A stretch of 64,000 nt of DNA, taken from Cutaneotrichosporon cavernicola (Eukaryota > Basidiomycota > Tremellomycetes > Trichosporonales > Trichosporonaceae). The translations under genes and the position numbers were made by a program. A model generated the notes under the pieces. It was given only the letters and a program-made list of their open reading frames with translations, ran no database searches and was not told the DNA's origin. Positions 22,374-33,202 of the stretch are shown here, one piece after another (position 1 is the first letter of the stretch; every line of letters begins with the position of its first letter). The DNA is taken from NCBI RefSeq assembly GCF_030864355.1, contig NC_083395.1, positions 682,001 to 746,000 on the forward strand, in the 5' to 3' direction.

Positions 22374-23670
22374 CTACTCCTTGTGTTTCTTGAACGCGGG
22401 CTCCTCGACGCTGTGGTCGGGCTCAGGCATGGGCAAGTTCTCCTTGTCGCTACCCCCCTCCGACGTCACGTCCGACGACACCTGCACCTCCGCGGCCTGC
22501 TTGGCGCAGCCGCACTCCCACTTGGGCGCGTTGAGCTCGCACGTCGCGAGCGACCAAGCAATGCGGTCGGCGAACTGCGTCGCGATGACGTTGGACTCGT
22601 GGTCGATGTTGAACTGAGCCAGCATGGCCGCGAGCTTGTCCTCCCTGGTCATGCTGTCGTCGGCGTGCATGATCTCCTCCGTGAGCTCTTCAAGGATGTC
22701 GTCACGGTTGCCGCCGAGGCCGATCATCTCGCTGAGCTTGCCAAAGACGGGCGGTGCCACCTTGGCGAAGCCTGCGCGCGCAAGCACCTCAAGGCCGGTG
22801 CACACGGCGACGACAGAGTAGCGCATGTGGATCGGGCGCTTGGGCTGCTGTCAGCTCCCACACGGGCAACAACTCACAGTCATGACGTGGTGCTCCTTGA
22901 CGTTGAAGACCGAGAGGCGGCCCTTGATCTCCTCAAGATCATCGTCCTGAGGTCAGCAGCTTTCTTATTCCCACGCCATCTCACAGACAGCGTTGCGCAC
23001 GGGTCAAAGATCGTTGCACGCTGGTCGTGCATCTCGATCAGGATGCCGACCCATGCGCCAAACCGGTGTGTCGGGATGACAATGCGGGCGATCTGACGTC
23101 AGTCCCACTTCAGATAGTCCAAACTCAAAACTCACCTTTTCATCAATGCCGTGTTGAGACAGATCCGTGGTGTAAGTCAACCCCGAGAAAAAGCGCGAGG
23201 GTAACGCCTTGACATGGTGGTTGAGGGTGTTGAGAACCTTCATGAACGAGTTGACGGTCGGCTGCTCATTGACCACGTGGTCGTACTTGAAGCTGTACAC
23301 AGTCTCCACAAACGCAAAGGGCGGAGCATCCGAGTTGGGGACGCACCCCCATGTCTCATCACTCATGATCCATCCCATGAGTTCGGCCTGGCGCTCCTCC
23401 TGTGATCAGCAAGAAAGTTACCCCGGGTGAGCTTACGCTGAGGAGAGGTAGGAAGCACTTGACGATGTTCCGCGTGGCCATAGCGCACACACATCCGTGT
23501 CCGCTGCAGCAGCCTCCGCCGTGATGCGAATGTCCCTGGTTATGCTGGTGCTGCGGGTCCTCGGCCTTGAGGGACTCCGCGTCCACCTTGGTTGCGTCGC
23601 CCAGGAGCGACTCCTTGATGCTGACAGCCGTGGGGTGGACGTCGGCGCCCTCCATGATGGTGAGGGCCAT
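22374..23670 (-). CDS. Uncharacterised protein with His/Cys-rich N-terminus; weak Ulp1-like (C48) resemblance
   Basis: 381 residues from five exons (23670-23437, 23399-23136, 23092-22985, 22946-22878, 22844-22374), in frame; introns are 33-43 nt. I do not recognise the family. Visible: a His/Cys-rich patch (HNQGHSHHGGGCCSGHGCVC, about residues 43-62) that could bind metal; a middle region with FLPLLSEERQAELMGWI and TVNSFMKVLNTLNHHVKALP; then IPTHRFGAWVGILIEMHD followed by ATIFDPCATL, and later MRYSVVAVCTGLEVLARAGF. That order (aromatic beta-strand, Asp, then a Cys before a helix) recalls Ulp1/SENP peptidases, but the HW pair reads AW, so activity is doubtful. The tail is acidic then Lys-rich (AFKKHKE). 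Expression of a real protein is supported by the clean splicing. Confidence 0.55.
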
Positions 23671-24033
23671 TATGAGGACAGGTTGTTGAGAGTGGACACG
23701 GGACTGTGGCCGAGTCACTGGTGAGGGCGGATGAGCAAAGGCTTTGGAAGAATGGGCAGTGGTGGCAATGAATCGGTGCGGAAGACTTGTTTTAATAAGC
23801 TTCTCGCACTGCACGAGGCAAGTGCGAGTTGGTATTCAACCCCTCTGAGCGCCACAAATCCGGACGGAACGGATGCTGTGTACTCCCGCGGCCTTCCGAC
23901 CTGAGAACAACAACGGATGGCAGATGGCGCTGCCGAGTCGATGACAATGCTTGTGGGAAGCTTCATCTGTCAGAACGGGCAAGTGAATGGCGACGACATG
24001 TATGCCTGAAACACAAATTAACTGGATCTTACA

Positions 24034-24721
24034 CTACTTCTCTACCTCGGCAAGCATCAGATCCACGACATCCATGTTCGCCTTCAACGCAGCCCACTGA
24101 TATGAATTAGTGGCTAGCATCGGGAACACGAGGCTACTCACCTGCTCGGCCGAAAGCGAGATGCCTTTCTTTCCAGGTTTGGCGTCGCCCGACGCCTTGT
24201 CGGCGTAGAACTGGTGTCAACCCACTGTTCCAGGAAAGCATGGGAATCAGAAGGAAGGCGCTACGCCACTCGGGTGTCGCCGATACTGACCTCCCGCAAG
24301 TCGACCAGAACCTTGCCTTTGAATTGACGCACGGTCACGCGACGCATCTTGTCGATCTGGGTGAGTTGCCGGCCGGACTAGGCAGCTTACGGCAATGAAT
24401 GGGTCACCTTCCTCGTTGTGCTCCATGACCAGCTTGGTGGCGTCGGGACGCGGCTTCTGGCGGTTAGTCTGTCACGGCTATGGAAGAGGCAGAATGAATG
24501 CACAAGCCCATCCAAGGCTCTTTACAATACCAGGTTCGCAACTCATCCTTCCCCCAGCATGTGGAGAGGAAGCAAGGACGGCGGAATTTGACGTACCTTG
24601 GCCTCGGGTCCGTCGTCGCTGGCGGCGCGCTTCTTGCCCTTGGTGCCCTTGTGTAAGCATACCACACAACAACAATGTATCAGCTTACACTTCCGTCCGA
24701 GTTGTTGTGATCTTTGGGCAT
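24034..24721 (-). CDS. SUB1: Transcriptional coactivator SUB1 / PC4
   Basis: A short multi-exon gene encoding roughly 110 residues. A Lys-rich N-terminus (KGKKRAASDDGPEAK) precedes the PC4 domain: DPFIAIDKMRRVTVRQFKGK, VLVDLREFYADK and KPGKKGISLSAEQWAALKAN, which is nearly the family consensus. PC4/Sub1 binds single-stranded DNA and assists RNA polymerase II initiation and elongation. The start at 24721 gives MPKDHNNSDGS; the first donor is GTAAGC after that segment, with an unusual AAG acceptor. Several introns are under 80 nt. I did not fix every exon edge. Confidence 0.9.
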
Positions 24722-25105
24722 CGTTGAGGAGAGATGTTGAGGAAGGGAGGAAAGATGGGGATCAACGCTGAGACACCTCCCCTCATATCGACCTCCACTT
24801 ACGCGTCAAACAACGCGAGTACATCCGAACATCCGGTTGACTTGTGGCAGAATGTCGCCCGATGACCATCGGCTGCAGACGACAGTCGTCAATGCTTACA
24901 GCAAGAGAAGAAGCTCCGTAGGTTATTACCGTTATTTTATCTCTGCTGGACTGTGCATAGTCCCATCTCCAGTTGACCTCGACATGCCTCTCATGGCCGT
25001 CGCATCCCTCAAGATGTCCCAAACAGGCGTGTCTGTCTGCCCATCAGATTTTCGACCGTGTTATCGTCTTCAAAAAGCTCCAGTGCTCAGGAATTGAATC
25101 CTGCT
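24722..25105. other. Intergenic, no gene seen
   Basis: SUB1 promoter side on the right of its start codon, then the 3' flank of the tRNA-Pro gene. Only short unlinked open frames occur. Confidence 0.5.
25072..25076 (-). terminator. RNA polymerase III T5 terminator for tRNA-Pro
   Basis: Five T residues on the minus strand, about 30 nt beyond the mature 3' end of the tRNA; the first such run downstream. Confidence 0.6.
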
Positions 25106-25216
25106 GGTCCTTGCCGCGATTCGAACGCGGGGCCACTCCCATGATCTGTAACGCCCTCGGCTGCTGCTGCGGACGCACGCCCTAAGAGAGTATGATAACC
25201 ACTACACCACAAGGAC
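25106..25216 (-). tRNA. tRNA-Pro (AGG) with an intron of about 38 nt
   Basis: A cloverleaf folds on the minus strand. The acceptor arm is GTCCTTG/CAAGGAC, the D arm starts GTGTAGTGGTTA, the anticodon stem is CTCTC with GGGAG, and the loop begins TTAGGG, placing anticodon AGG. The T arm is CCGCG-TTCGAAT-CGCGG. The discriminator base is C, as in eukaryotic tRNA-Pro. The anticodon stem halves are separated by an extra segment of about 38 nt just after position 37, the normal place for a nuclear tRNA intron. A Leu(TAG) reading was rejected: there is no long variable arm, and position 33 would be forced. Confidence 0.87.
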
Positions 25217-26161
25217 GGGTGGCAATTGTGACGCTCGGGCAATAGTAATTATGGTTGAGGCTTTACCGAGGAAGCCTGGAGATTGCCGCGTTTCTGGTAT
25301 CTCAGAGTGTTGGATGAGCTCAAAACGGTAGTCCGCGGTTGTGCCATGGCAAGGCTTAAGTTCTCAAAGCCTTCTTCAGAGGTCACTTCTCCAACACTGG
25401 TTGGGTGGAAGCACTGGCTGCCACCGCCGCCCCCCAACTTTATCCCCAACTTAATCCGGTCTTCTCCAGTTGGCGACCAGTGTACAGCAGAGTCTACCTA
25501 TGTCCCCCAAAGCGTTCCGAGCAACATTGAGATCGCAAGACAACGGGTCTGTACATAAGGAGGGAGTTGGACCCCGCCACCTGCATGACACGCAGGCACG
25601 ATACTGCCTCACCATGATGTGAAAGGCTCTTGATAAAACGGTGATGGAGGATGAGTTGGCAGGTGGATTAGGTTTGTAACCGGAAATGTTCAAATTTGAT
25701 ATGAAAACGAATACTGCTCTAATACTGCCTGTGTGCTTCCGTTAACCAGCAGCTCACCAGCAGACTGTCTGAACATTTCTGCGTCGCTCAATAGTGCAGT
25801 CTCGTCTTCTGCTACAGTTCTACCTTGGCCGATGGTCCAGAAGGCGTCAGCTCCGGCGGATTGGCAGGCACCAGGCTTCCGGGTGAAATAGAACGTAATA
25901 CAGTCCTCAAGCGCGTGCAGCCAGCCGATCGGACAAGGCGACAACCCTACTGAGGGCTGTATGTAGCTGAGACAGCACAAGTTTCCAGTGTCTGCGGCTG
26001 TTTTCCTTTTCACCCATGGTGTAAACTGGCTCACTCCACCCGACTCGCCGAGCTTGCACTCTCACTGGGCCCCATCCATGTATCGGGTCAGAATCTCCAT
26101 TCATGATTCTGGCGAATACCTTTAACGCAGCCCAAAAAGCAGTCACCACCTTATGGTGTCT
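25217..26161. other. Spacer between two tRNA genes
   Basis: About 0.95 kb with only short open frames on both strands. Nothing resembling an LTR or other tRNA-targeting element was recognised. Confidence 0.45.
26134..26138 (-). terminator. RNA polymerase III T5 terminator for tRNA-Asp
   Basis: A run of five T on the minus strand, 24 nt past the tRNA 3' end. Confidence 0.6.
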
Positions 26162-26242
26162 CTCTCTGTCGGAGAATTGAACTCCGGTCTCCCGCGCATC
26201 GATCATGACAAGCGAGCATACTAGCCACTATACGAACAGAGA
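26162..26242 (-). tRNA. tRNA-Asp (GTC) with a 9-nt intron
   Basis: The minus strand folds with acceptor TCTCTGT/ACAGAGA, discriminator G (diagnostic for Asp), D arm GTATAGTGGCTAGTAT, anticodon stem CTCGC/GCGGG, anticodon GTC after TT, and T arm CGGAG-TTCAATT-CTCCG. Ten nucleotides (TGATCGATGC) lie between A37 and the 3' stem instead of one, so a 9-nt intron is inferred. The span is 81 nt, as expected for 72 nt plus the intron. Confidence 0.92.
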
Positions 26243-27334
26243 TGATGTTCTCATCTGAACCGTTAGACTGAATTATCTTCCGAGCCAACGCAGTCGGACA
26301 AGGATGGGGATGATCAGTGGTACTGTGTGTAGACAGTGCTGGCCGCCCAGGAAGAGCACACAAATCGGGCCCTACATTTCACACTCTCGGGCATCTCGCC
26401 GAATCTCATGCCGGGGCCACACACCCCATTTTCCCCACGCGCCACACGCCACATCCCGCGGGCTACACTTCACGCCCAGAGGTTCATGTGAAACCGTTAT
26501 TCACAGCAGGGGCCGGGAAACACAAGAGACACGAGACACAAGGACGGACCGGAAATGCCCTGTTCCTCCGTTGGTCAGGCAAGCCCTTTGGCTGGTTAAC
26601 CCTTCGAGGGTGTGAGGATGTTTCTGGTCATCACATTCGTCGTGGATTAGGTCTTTTCGTCACCCAGGGTAAGTTTCGGACACCGACTTCCGAACAGTGC
26701 CGCTCAAGGTCAATCTTGCCCTTCCCAAGCTTCATGCGGATCGTGGTTAAGCCGCCACCACCACCAACTCACTTTCTCACCCTGGATAACCATTCCGTTT
26801 CGGATAGCCACAGGGTTTCCGGATATGCCGTGTCGGATAGCCATTGAAACGGATCCTCCGTCCAGCCGATATCTGCATTGCTTGGCAACGGTGTTTGGTT
26901 TCAGGCTGAATAAGTAGTTAATTAAAGACTCAACAGCGCTGCCATATGAGATTGCGGGGCCGTGTCGTGCGGGGGATCCGCACTGATATCCAGGACTCAG
27001 ATTAAGATACGGATGAGGGCAGGTGAGGTAAAGGGAGGGTGAGCGGGTGAGGATAGAATTGAGGGCAACAGTCACCAAGGACGTAACGGTGTGATATCAT
27101 GAGTACAAAAGGTGAGGGACGAACAGCCGGGGACAGACAGCTTGAGGGCTGGTACCCAAAGAGGACACCAGTCGCAGCGAACGGCCACCGCACTTTACAT
27201 TAGATCGCCGCTCTGCGTTAGCAGGTTAGGTGGACACCGTGGAGAGTCCCACGGCACTCGTGCAGAGTCATACGTGCATGTAGGGTTATGCGGTAGTCCG
27301 AGATACATACAGGTTGTGGCACACGATCAGAGAC
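26243..27334. other. Intergenic with a degenerate repeat, no gene supported
   Basis: Upstream of tRNA-Asp and downstream of the SGNH-like gene. Open frames of 122 and 176 codons overlap on opposite strands and share no family resemblance. The GGATA-repeat cluster described separately lies inside. Confidence 0.45.
26784..26855. repeat. Cluster of degenerate GGATA-centred repeats
   Basis: GGATA recurs at 26784, 26802, 26821 and 26835, mostly in the context CGGATAGCCA or CCGGATATGCC. CCGTTTCGG and GAAACGG lie around it, giving imperfect tandem units of 14-19 nt. Confidence 0.6.
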
Positions 27335-29260
27335 CTAACTCGACACGAGGCTGATGATTCGGAAATCGTGTCCCCCGTCCGTCGTGTCGGTCTCGTTAAG
27401 GTTTAGGCAGTTGACGCGGTGAACGCCCGGTGGGAGGTTCTCGGCGAGCGTCTTGTATTGTCCGATGTTACTGGGGTCAGCGAGCCCTTGGACATCCTCC
27501 GTCCTGCTGTCTCTCGCCAGTCTCGGGGCCCTCGCCTTATCACCGACACTCACATCCAGTCTCGCTTCCACCAGCCGTTGAGGAGTACGCCCTCCTTTCC
27601 GGCTGTCTCATCGTCGTCGATCCAGCAGCGGATCTTGCCGAGGCTCATCCGCTCGCTCCTGAGATAGTACATCTTGATCGTTCCAGCGTGCACTGGGATC
27701 TCAAACGTCACGCGGGCGCCAGGCTCCCGCGCGACAACATATGGCTTGTCATTGTGGTCTGGATGGATCCAGAACTCCCACCCATCAGCGTACGACGGCG
27801 TGAGATTGAACCGTGCTTCGGTCGCCTTGGTGCTGTAACAAGTTGGGCGGGAGGTTGCGCGTCGATAGTTCGGGTCCGGGTTCCAACCCGCCAGGAACTC
27901 CATGCGCGGAACGAGGCCGTGCTCTACGCGTCGCTGCCACATCCCGGGCCGGCGGTACGTCTCCTTATGCTCGCCCTCTTCTCCTTCTTTGACATCGTTT
28001 GGACGCTGGTATGGCTCCATCCACGTCTTCTCCTCCACGGACCAGTCGGCCTCGAGTGTCGCCAGCGCACCCTCGACGTCGTCCCCGTACAGCTCGTCGG
28101 CCTGGGCGTCGTACGCCGCCTGTGCTGTCTTCTCGATCACCGCTTTGGGTGGGTTGGCTGGCGGCAGCCGGAAGGAGGGGTTGCTGACAAGACCACACGT
28201 CGTGTCACGCAGCATCGAGGCGATGATGTTTGAGGCATCGAGATGGCCTCGCGAGTTGAGGTGGCGCATGTCCGGATCGCCCCAACCGTTGATGTCAAAG
28301 TAGTGAGGCATAATGTCAGGGAAACGTGCAAAGTGACTCGCCGTCGGATGCCGCTGGTTGATCACGGGCACGTCGTAGTACTGCGCGACAGGCAAATGGT
28401 GGCGCCCGCCCGCCCCGCCCATGCCTCCACCGCTAAAGCCGAGGACCTCGAGGAGCATGACGGCTGGTTGGGACTTCATGTCGAGGAGCCCACGAAGCAG
28501 GTCTTCCATCGTTGTGAGATCCTCGGGCTCGCCAACGTCATTGATACCAAGTTCGACAATCACGAGGTCGACGTCTTCTGGGATATGCAGAGCGAAACAG
28601 TACGAGAAGTAATCCGAGCCGGTGGCTGGTGAGGCGCCGTTGATCACAGGAATGTCCGACTTGGGTGCGTAAAACTCTTTCAGAAACCCGTACAGTTGGT
28701 CCGGCCAGCGCTCATGTGTCTGCACGCCATGGCCCCTGGTAACTGTGGTTAGCAGTGTCCCGTGTAGTGAGGGACGGGTTGAGGTAGCACCGTTCCCAGT
28801 TCGGGTCGAGATCAAGCTGTGCGCCAACCCCCCAAATATCAGATACGCACCACTTCCACCAATGATGCCGACCTTGACGGGATCGCCCCGAAGGATCTTG
28901 TAAATGAGGCGTTCCAGACGTGCTAATGAGCCTGGCATCAGCCAGATATTATCTATCGCATGCGACCTCACCCTCGTATCCGCGCGTCATGCGGAGGTTG
29001 GCACGCGAGTACTGCGCCTCAAATGGGTCCGGACCCTGGCACTCTTTGCGCAGGCGGTCCAGGCGACGTTGGGTGTCGCGGTTGAGCACCTGGACATCGG
29101 AGGCGAGCTCGGGGTTCTGGTCCCGCCAGGGTACGTAGGACGCAACCGTCTCGGATCCCCATGAATGGGCGAGGAAGAAGATGAAGAGGAGCGACGCAAA
29201 GCCGGCGATGAGGAGCGGCTTTCGCGACGTCAAGTTGGAGAGAGGTGGGAGGGCCGCCAT
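27335..29260 (-). CDS. Type II membrane protein with SGNH/GDSL-hydrolase-like domain
   Basis: 575 residues from four exons (introns 28932-28971, 28743-28850, 27504-27553), in frame. One membrane anchor near the N-terminus (PLLIAGFASLLFIFFLA) predicts a Golgi or surface type II protein. The lumenal part has block I VGIIGGSVTRGHG (Ser nucleophile in GGS), block III VIVELGINDVG (G-x-N-D) and a later D-x-x-H-like site in GDPDMRHLNSRGHLD, the SGNH order. A Trp-rich C-terminal half (GWWKRDW, GVHRVNCLNLNETDTTDGG) looks like an added beta domain. Such proteins can be acyl-esterases or transferases acting on glycans; a role in cell-wall or capsule polysaccharide is possible but is only inference. The start at 29260 is chosen because it directly precedes the anchor. 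Confidence 0.75.
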
Positions 29261-30924
29261 GACCAGAAAAGTGGAGGGACGGACGCCAAGACACGGGGCG
29301 GCTAGCGTTGCGCCGGGGTTAGACGATGTTAGAGATGACGAGGGTTGGGTGGGGGAGCGAGTAAGGCAAGTAGAATGAAACTTGAGACGTGTCGGCTTGG
29401 AAGGTGTAATGGGCGATGAGTATGATGATGTCGGTTGTTCGGTTGGAGGACCGTTCCCCATCACGACCCTCCACTTTCACATTAACCATAGGCCTGGACC
29501 TCTTTGGCCGCCTAGCCCCGCCAGGCACAGGGCACTTGATCAACCTCGTTTACCCCGCATCCCCGCATTCCACAAAGTGCGTCTCGATTCAAGAGCTCGT
29601 AACACCATTTGATCTCGTTCACATGCTCTGGAACAATGTGCTCCCAAGACTGACAACGGATGATGGGATGTGTCGTCATTCCCAGAATGGCGACGCCGGG
29701 CATGAGCTGCCTGGAATCCGATAGATCCCGGGGATGATCATTGAGGACAGTGCTGTCGAGGAAGGGGATAGGTGTACCGTAATGAGCCCTGCCTTGGAGA
29801 TGCCTTGACATGGTACTCAAGCGTGTGCTGTTTGCATCATCTTCTCACGATATTGGTGACGCCGGGTAATAATCTTCGCTTAGAGGTGGGCATTGGGGCT
29901 GTTTGAGCGTTCCGACTTGTGTAGATGGAGTTGTAATGTACAGTATGCCGTAGTAGTAGTGGGATCTTTGAAGATGAGGATTCCGGCATTTCGTGTATCC
30001 CAACGTCATGCTTGTCATGCCGAGAGATTGGCAGATATGGCTTGTCGGTTAACGAAATAATTCACCCGTCCCTCGAGACAGAACCCAATGCCATGATGGG
30101 AATGATGGGTTGTCTTAGAGAGACATGACCGAGCCGAGAAGTACGCTGTCCTGGTTACAGTGTGATTGTAGATGTTGACGACGTTCCGCGCGTCTCGGTC
30201 TTATCCCCCACTCTTCGACTTGCACCTGGCCCAACCGGCCAAACTTCAGTCGAGCGCCCGGGCCATCCTATCGACTTGGCATTGAATTTGGTTCCCAGTT
30301 AGCTATGAGACGTTGCCCTGGCTCCCACATGAATATAAGGCCTGGCCACACGGGCTGGACCGAGTTGCTGGCAGGGCAGGCACCATACCGAGTTGAGTCC
30401 AGACCGACTTTGATACAAGGCTTTGATCTGCCAGGCTACCAGGCTGCCATGACCTACAAGACGTACAAGGCCACAAAGGCCCAACCATATGATGAGAAAC
30501 TGGAGTCGTGCCTGAAATCCTTCCTTCTTTAGCATCTGCCCCTCGAGATCTCGAGACCAAGGCATGCTCAACTTGAGTCCCACGACACGTACGACACACC
30601 GAAGTGGGGCCAGGTATCTGTTCCTAGCTTTGGCATGCTGGGGTGTTGCAAGATAGGATAGGGCATCCAAGGGTGGGAAATGAGTCAAACTAGTCCAATA
30701 ATGCTTCCGGACGCGCCGGATATGACCGAGGCTGGTAAGTCGAAGGGAAAGGCAGTCCAAGCGCCGTTAACCGCCCCTCAGACGCTTTAACAGGCCCGAT
30801 GGGCGCCGGTTTATTTACTGCAGCCTGTATTATTTTATGTTATTTTTGCTCACATGGATGTGATGGTGGATACCCGTCGCTGCCAAGATCTCGGGGTCTC
30901 TTGATCTCTTGATCACCTTGCTCA

Positions 30925-30957
30925 GGACATGGAATTGGACATGGGAATTGGACATGG
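30925..30957. repeat. Three tandem GGACATGG units
   Basis: GGACATGG occurs at 30925, 30937 and 30950, separated by AATT or GAATT, giving a 12-13 nt period. Confidence 0.85.
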
Positions 30958-31045
30958 TACGAGGCTACCCCATGATTCCATCAACCCCAATTTAAAGTGT
31001 GATGGCTGTGAGTTGTGTGGGCAAGCGGATTCAGGAGCACCAAGG

Positions 31046-31073
31046 CGGTTCCGAGCAGATCTGCTCGGAACCG
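31046..31073. repeat. Perfect 28-nt palindrome
   Basis: Half-site CGGTTCCGAGCAGA is followed immediately by its exact reverse complement, with no spacer. The centre is AGATCT. It lies in non-coding DNA and is followed by ATTAAAA. Confidence 0.97.
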
Positions 31074-32283
31074 ATTAAAATACGCAGCATCCCAAGCTTG
31101 CATAATTTAATTTGCTCCTCGTGACAACCAAGCGACAATTGTAGATGACAAGCCACGCCATGTACATGTTTGTGTCGCTTCCGCAAGATGCCATCCCCAT
31201 CCCCGGTCGCGGGTTCGGGCCCACCCGTGAGAGCTTAGCGGGAGGGTTGTTTACGGAGATTCCGCTGGGATCTCAGATACCTTTGAATGATTAATCGAGT
31301 GAAGACTGACTCAGCTGATTTCATGCTTGCGTCAACTCAACGAAATCAAACCAAACCAAAAGTTGGCATTCCTTGAACATGTGATCTGCTTTACCGCAGA
31401 ACAGGTGCCTGTAAATGCTGCACACCCCCAAAGACCCGAGAGTGGACCGACCGCCCATGGCTTTTGTGCGCCATGGCTAGTTCTGCTCGGCCGGGCCGGC
31501 GGCGGCCTTCTAGTGGTCAGACAAAACTTTGGTCATCTCTGCTTGCGTTATAGTAATATCAGGCTTGCTGTTACCTAGCCTTGCTTGGGTTCTGTCAAAG
31601 GATGAAAGAATCTGTCTCGAAATATCTTTAGGGCCAAAACGCCGCACAGGGCCGCATGGCTTCACGACCGCAGTCACTGAACCCTGGGTTGAGGCCATCT
31701 TTGGCCCTTCAGGCCCATAACCTTTTGCATCTTGAACTGTTCATCCTGACTACTAGTACACCTCTACAGACCTACAACCCCTACGTACAGTTCAATGTCA
31801 ACGCCATTAACGGCCGCGGTTGTGGTCAACTTTCATGGTGCGAGCCAGTGACTGCTGCTTCGGTTTCGGCCTTGGGAGACAAGGTGCTGATGGCAAGAAT
31901 AGAATCTCATGTTGGGTGTCTGTAACGCCCGCGGCCGGGCTATGCATACTATAGGCTACATGTGTTGTACAATGCGCGCGAGAGGGGTGAGCACATGTCG
32001 CCGATAACTGATGTGATTTGCACAGCAGTAAACAATGACAAGCAAGAACCGAGTCGGATCCGTTGGAAGTCGAGTTGCGCCTGGGTGCCAAGATGTCAAG
32101 CTGTGCTAGGCCAAGAACACCGAAAGGCCGCCGGTGAACGCTGCGGAGCGCCAAGCCCAGGGCGATTCGAGTGCGAGTTGGGCTACTTGACACAGAAAGA
32201 GGATAGCAACTTGAGCGAGTTGAGAGACCAAAGTGTCGAACGGAAATCGAGTCAACTGGCGCCAATTAAAGTTGATAATGGTA

Positions 32284-33202
32284 TTAGAATGTTGGCGCCT
32301 CGTATTTTGCAAGACGTCGCTGGAGGTCGGCGACCTGGCGGCGGAGGCGAAGCATCTCCTGGTGAGCCATCTTGATCTCGAGGTCCTTTGTGCCGAGCGT
32401 GCTCTCGAGCGAGCTGAGATGCTCCTTGCGCTTGGCCCGGAATGTACGTGCCGAGATGCGATTGCGAACGCGCTTCCGCTCACGCGCACTAAGGGCGCGG
32501 TACTGGTCGACCTTCATACCCCAAATCATGCCATCGCGCTCGACGCCCTCGTCATGCTCGTGTACCGACTCATGGCTGTGGTGCGAGTGATTTGACCTTG
32601 TGTCTGCCTCGGGGTCGACCTCGCCGTCTGCGTCCGAGTCGGGGTTGCTATGCCGCCCGGGAGAGCATCCGATGGGGGAAGGTGAAGCGACAATCTTGTC
32701 AACCAGATCAAGACTTGATGCGATGGTTGTTGGGGTGCCACTTCCAGTGCTGTGGGCGACGCCTCGAGCTCCCAAAAGGGAAGGCGCGATCGAGCCGCCA
32801 TACATGTCCATGTTCATGAGAAACTGGTTCTGGTCTGTTGGCTGTGTTGGAGCCCATGTCGGGAACAGGTCGGTTCCGGCAGCTGGTGCTGCGCCAGAGG
32901 CGGTGGCGCCCTGGGTGTTGCCCGGTGCGTTGCCCGCATTGCTACCAAGACCAAGGAGCCAATCCTGGTTGTTCATGCCAGGCATGAAGCTATTCTGGTT
33001 CTGGTAGAGATATGAGCTCCATGCCGAAGCCATGTTTTGAGCCTGCTGTAGTCAGTATTTTTGTCAATGAGATGAAACAAGTGGGTGGGTGCGGTGACTA
33101 CATGTAGAGTGGCGGTGACTAGATTTTCAGACAACTCACCAGGAGGTTGGCAGTCTTGTCTCCGACAGGGTTGAAGGGGGGTTGTGCTGATAGTGCCTCC
33201 AT
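32284..33202 (-). CDS. bZIP transcription factor
   Basis: 274 residues from two exons (intron 33046-33139), in frame. The N-terminus is Gln/Asn/Pro-rich with MASAWSSYLYQNQNSF, a likely activation region. The middle has a His/Ser/Glu patch (SNHSHHSHESVHEHDE). The bZIP sits at the extreme C-terminus: basic region RERKRVRNRISARTFRAKRK, then a zipper with leucines in LSSLESTLGTKDLEIKMAHQ and LRRQVADLQRRL. The core N-x-x-S-A-x-x-F-R carries Phe where most bZIPs have Ser or Cys, as in Pap1/Yap1 factors. Targets cannot be read from the sequence. More than 4 kb upstream of the start codon contains no gene. Confidence 0.9.

Larger units (their letters stand above)
29261..32283. other. 3 kb without a recognisable gene
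   Basis: Upstream of the SGNH-like gene and 3' of the bZIP gene. Open frames up to about 153 codons overlap in several frames with no recognisable domain or splice partner. It contains a perfect palindrome and a short tandem repeat, listed separately. Confidence 0.5.

Noticed and set aside
797..24721. A functional gene cluster of mitochondrial or ubiquitin genes
   Set aside because: Neighbours belong to many unrelated pathways. Co-location looks like normal chromosomal mixing.
26317..26847. 176-codon plus-strand frame near tRNA-Asp
   Set aside because: No recognisable domain, an opposite-strand frame of similar quality, and repeats at its end. Not supported as a gene.
31190..31260. tRNA-like T-arm (CGGGTTCGGGCCCACCCG)
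   Set aside because: No matching acceptor, D or anticodon arms could be folded around it.
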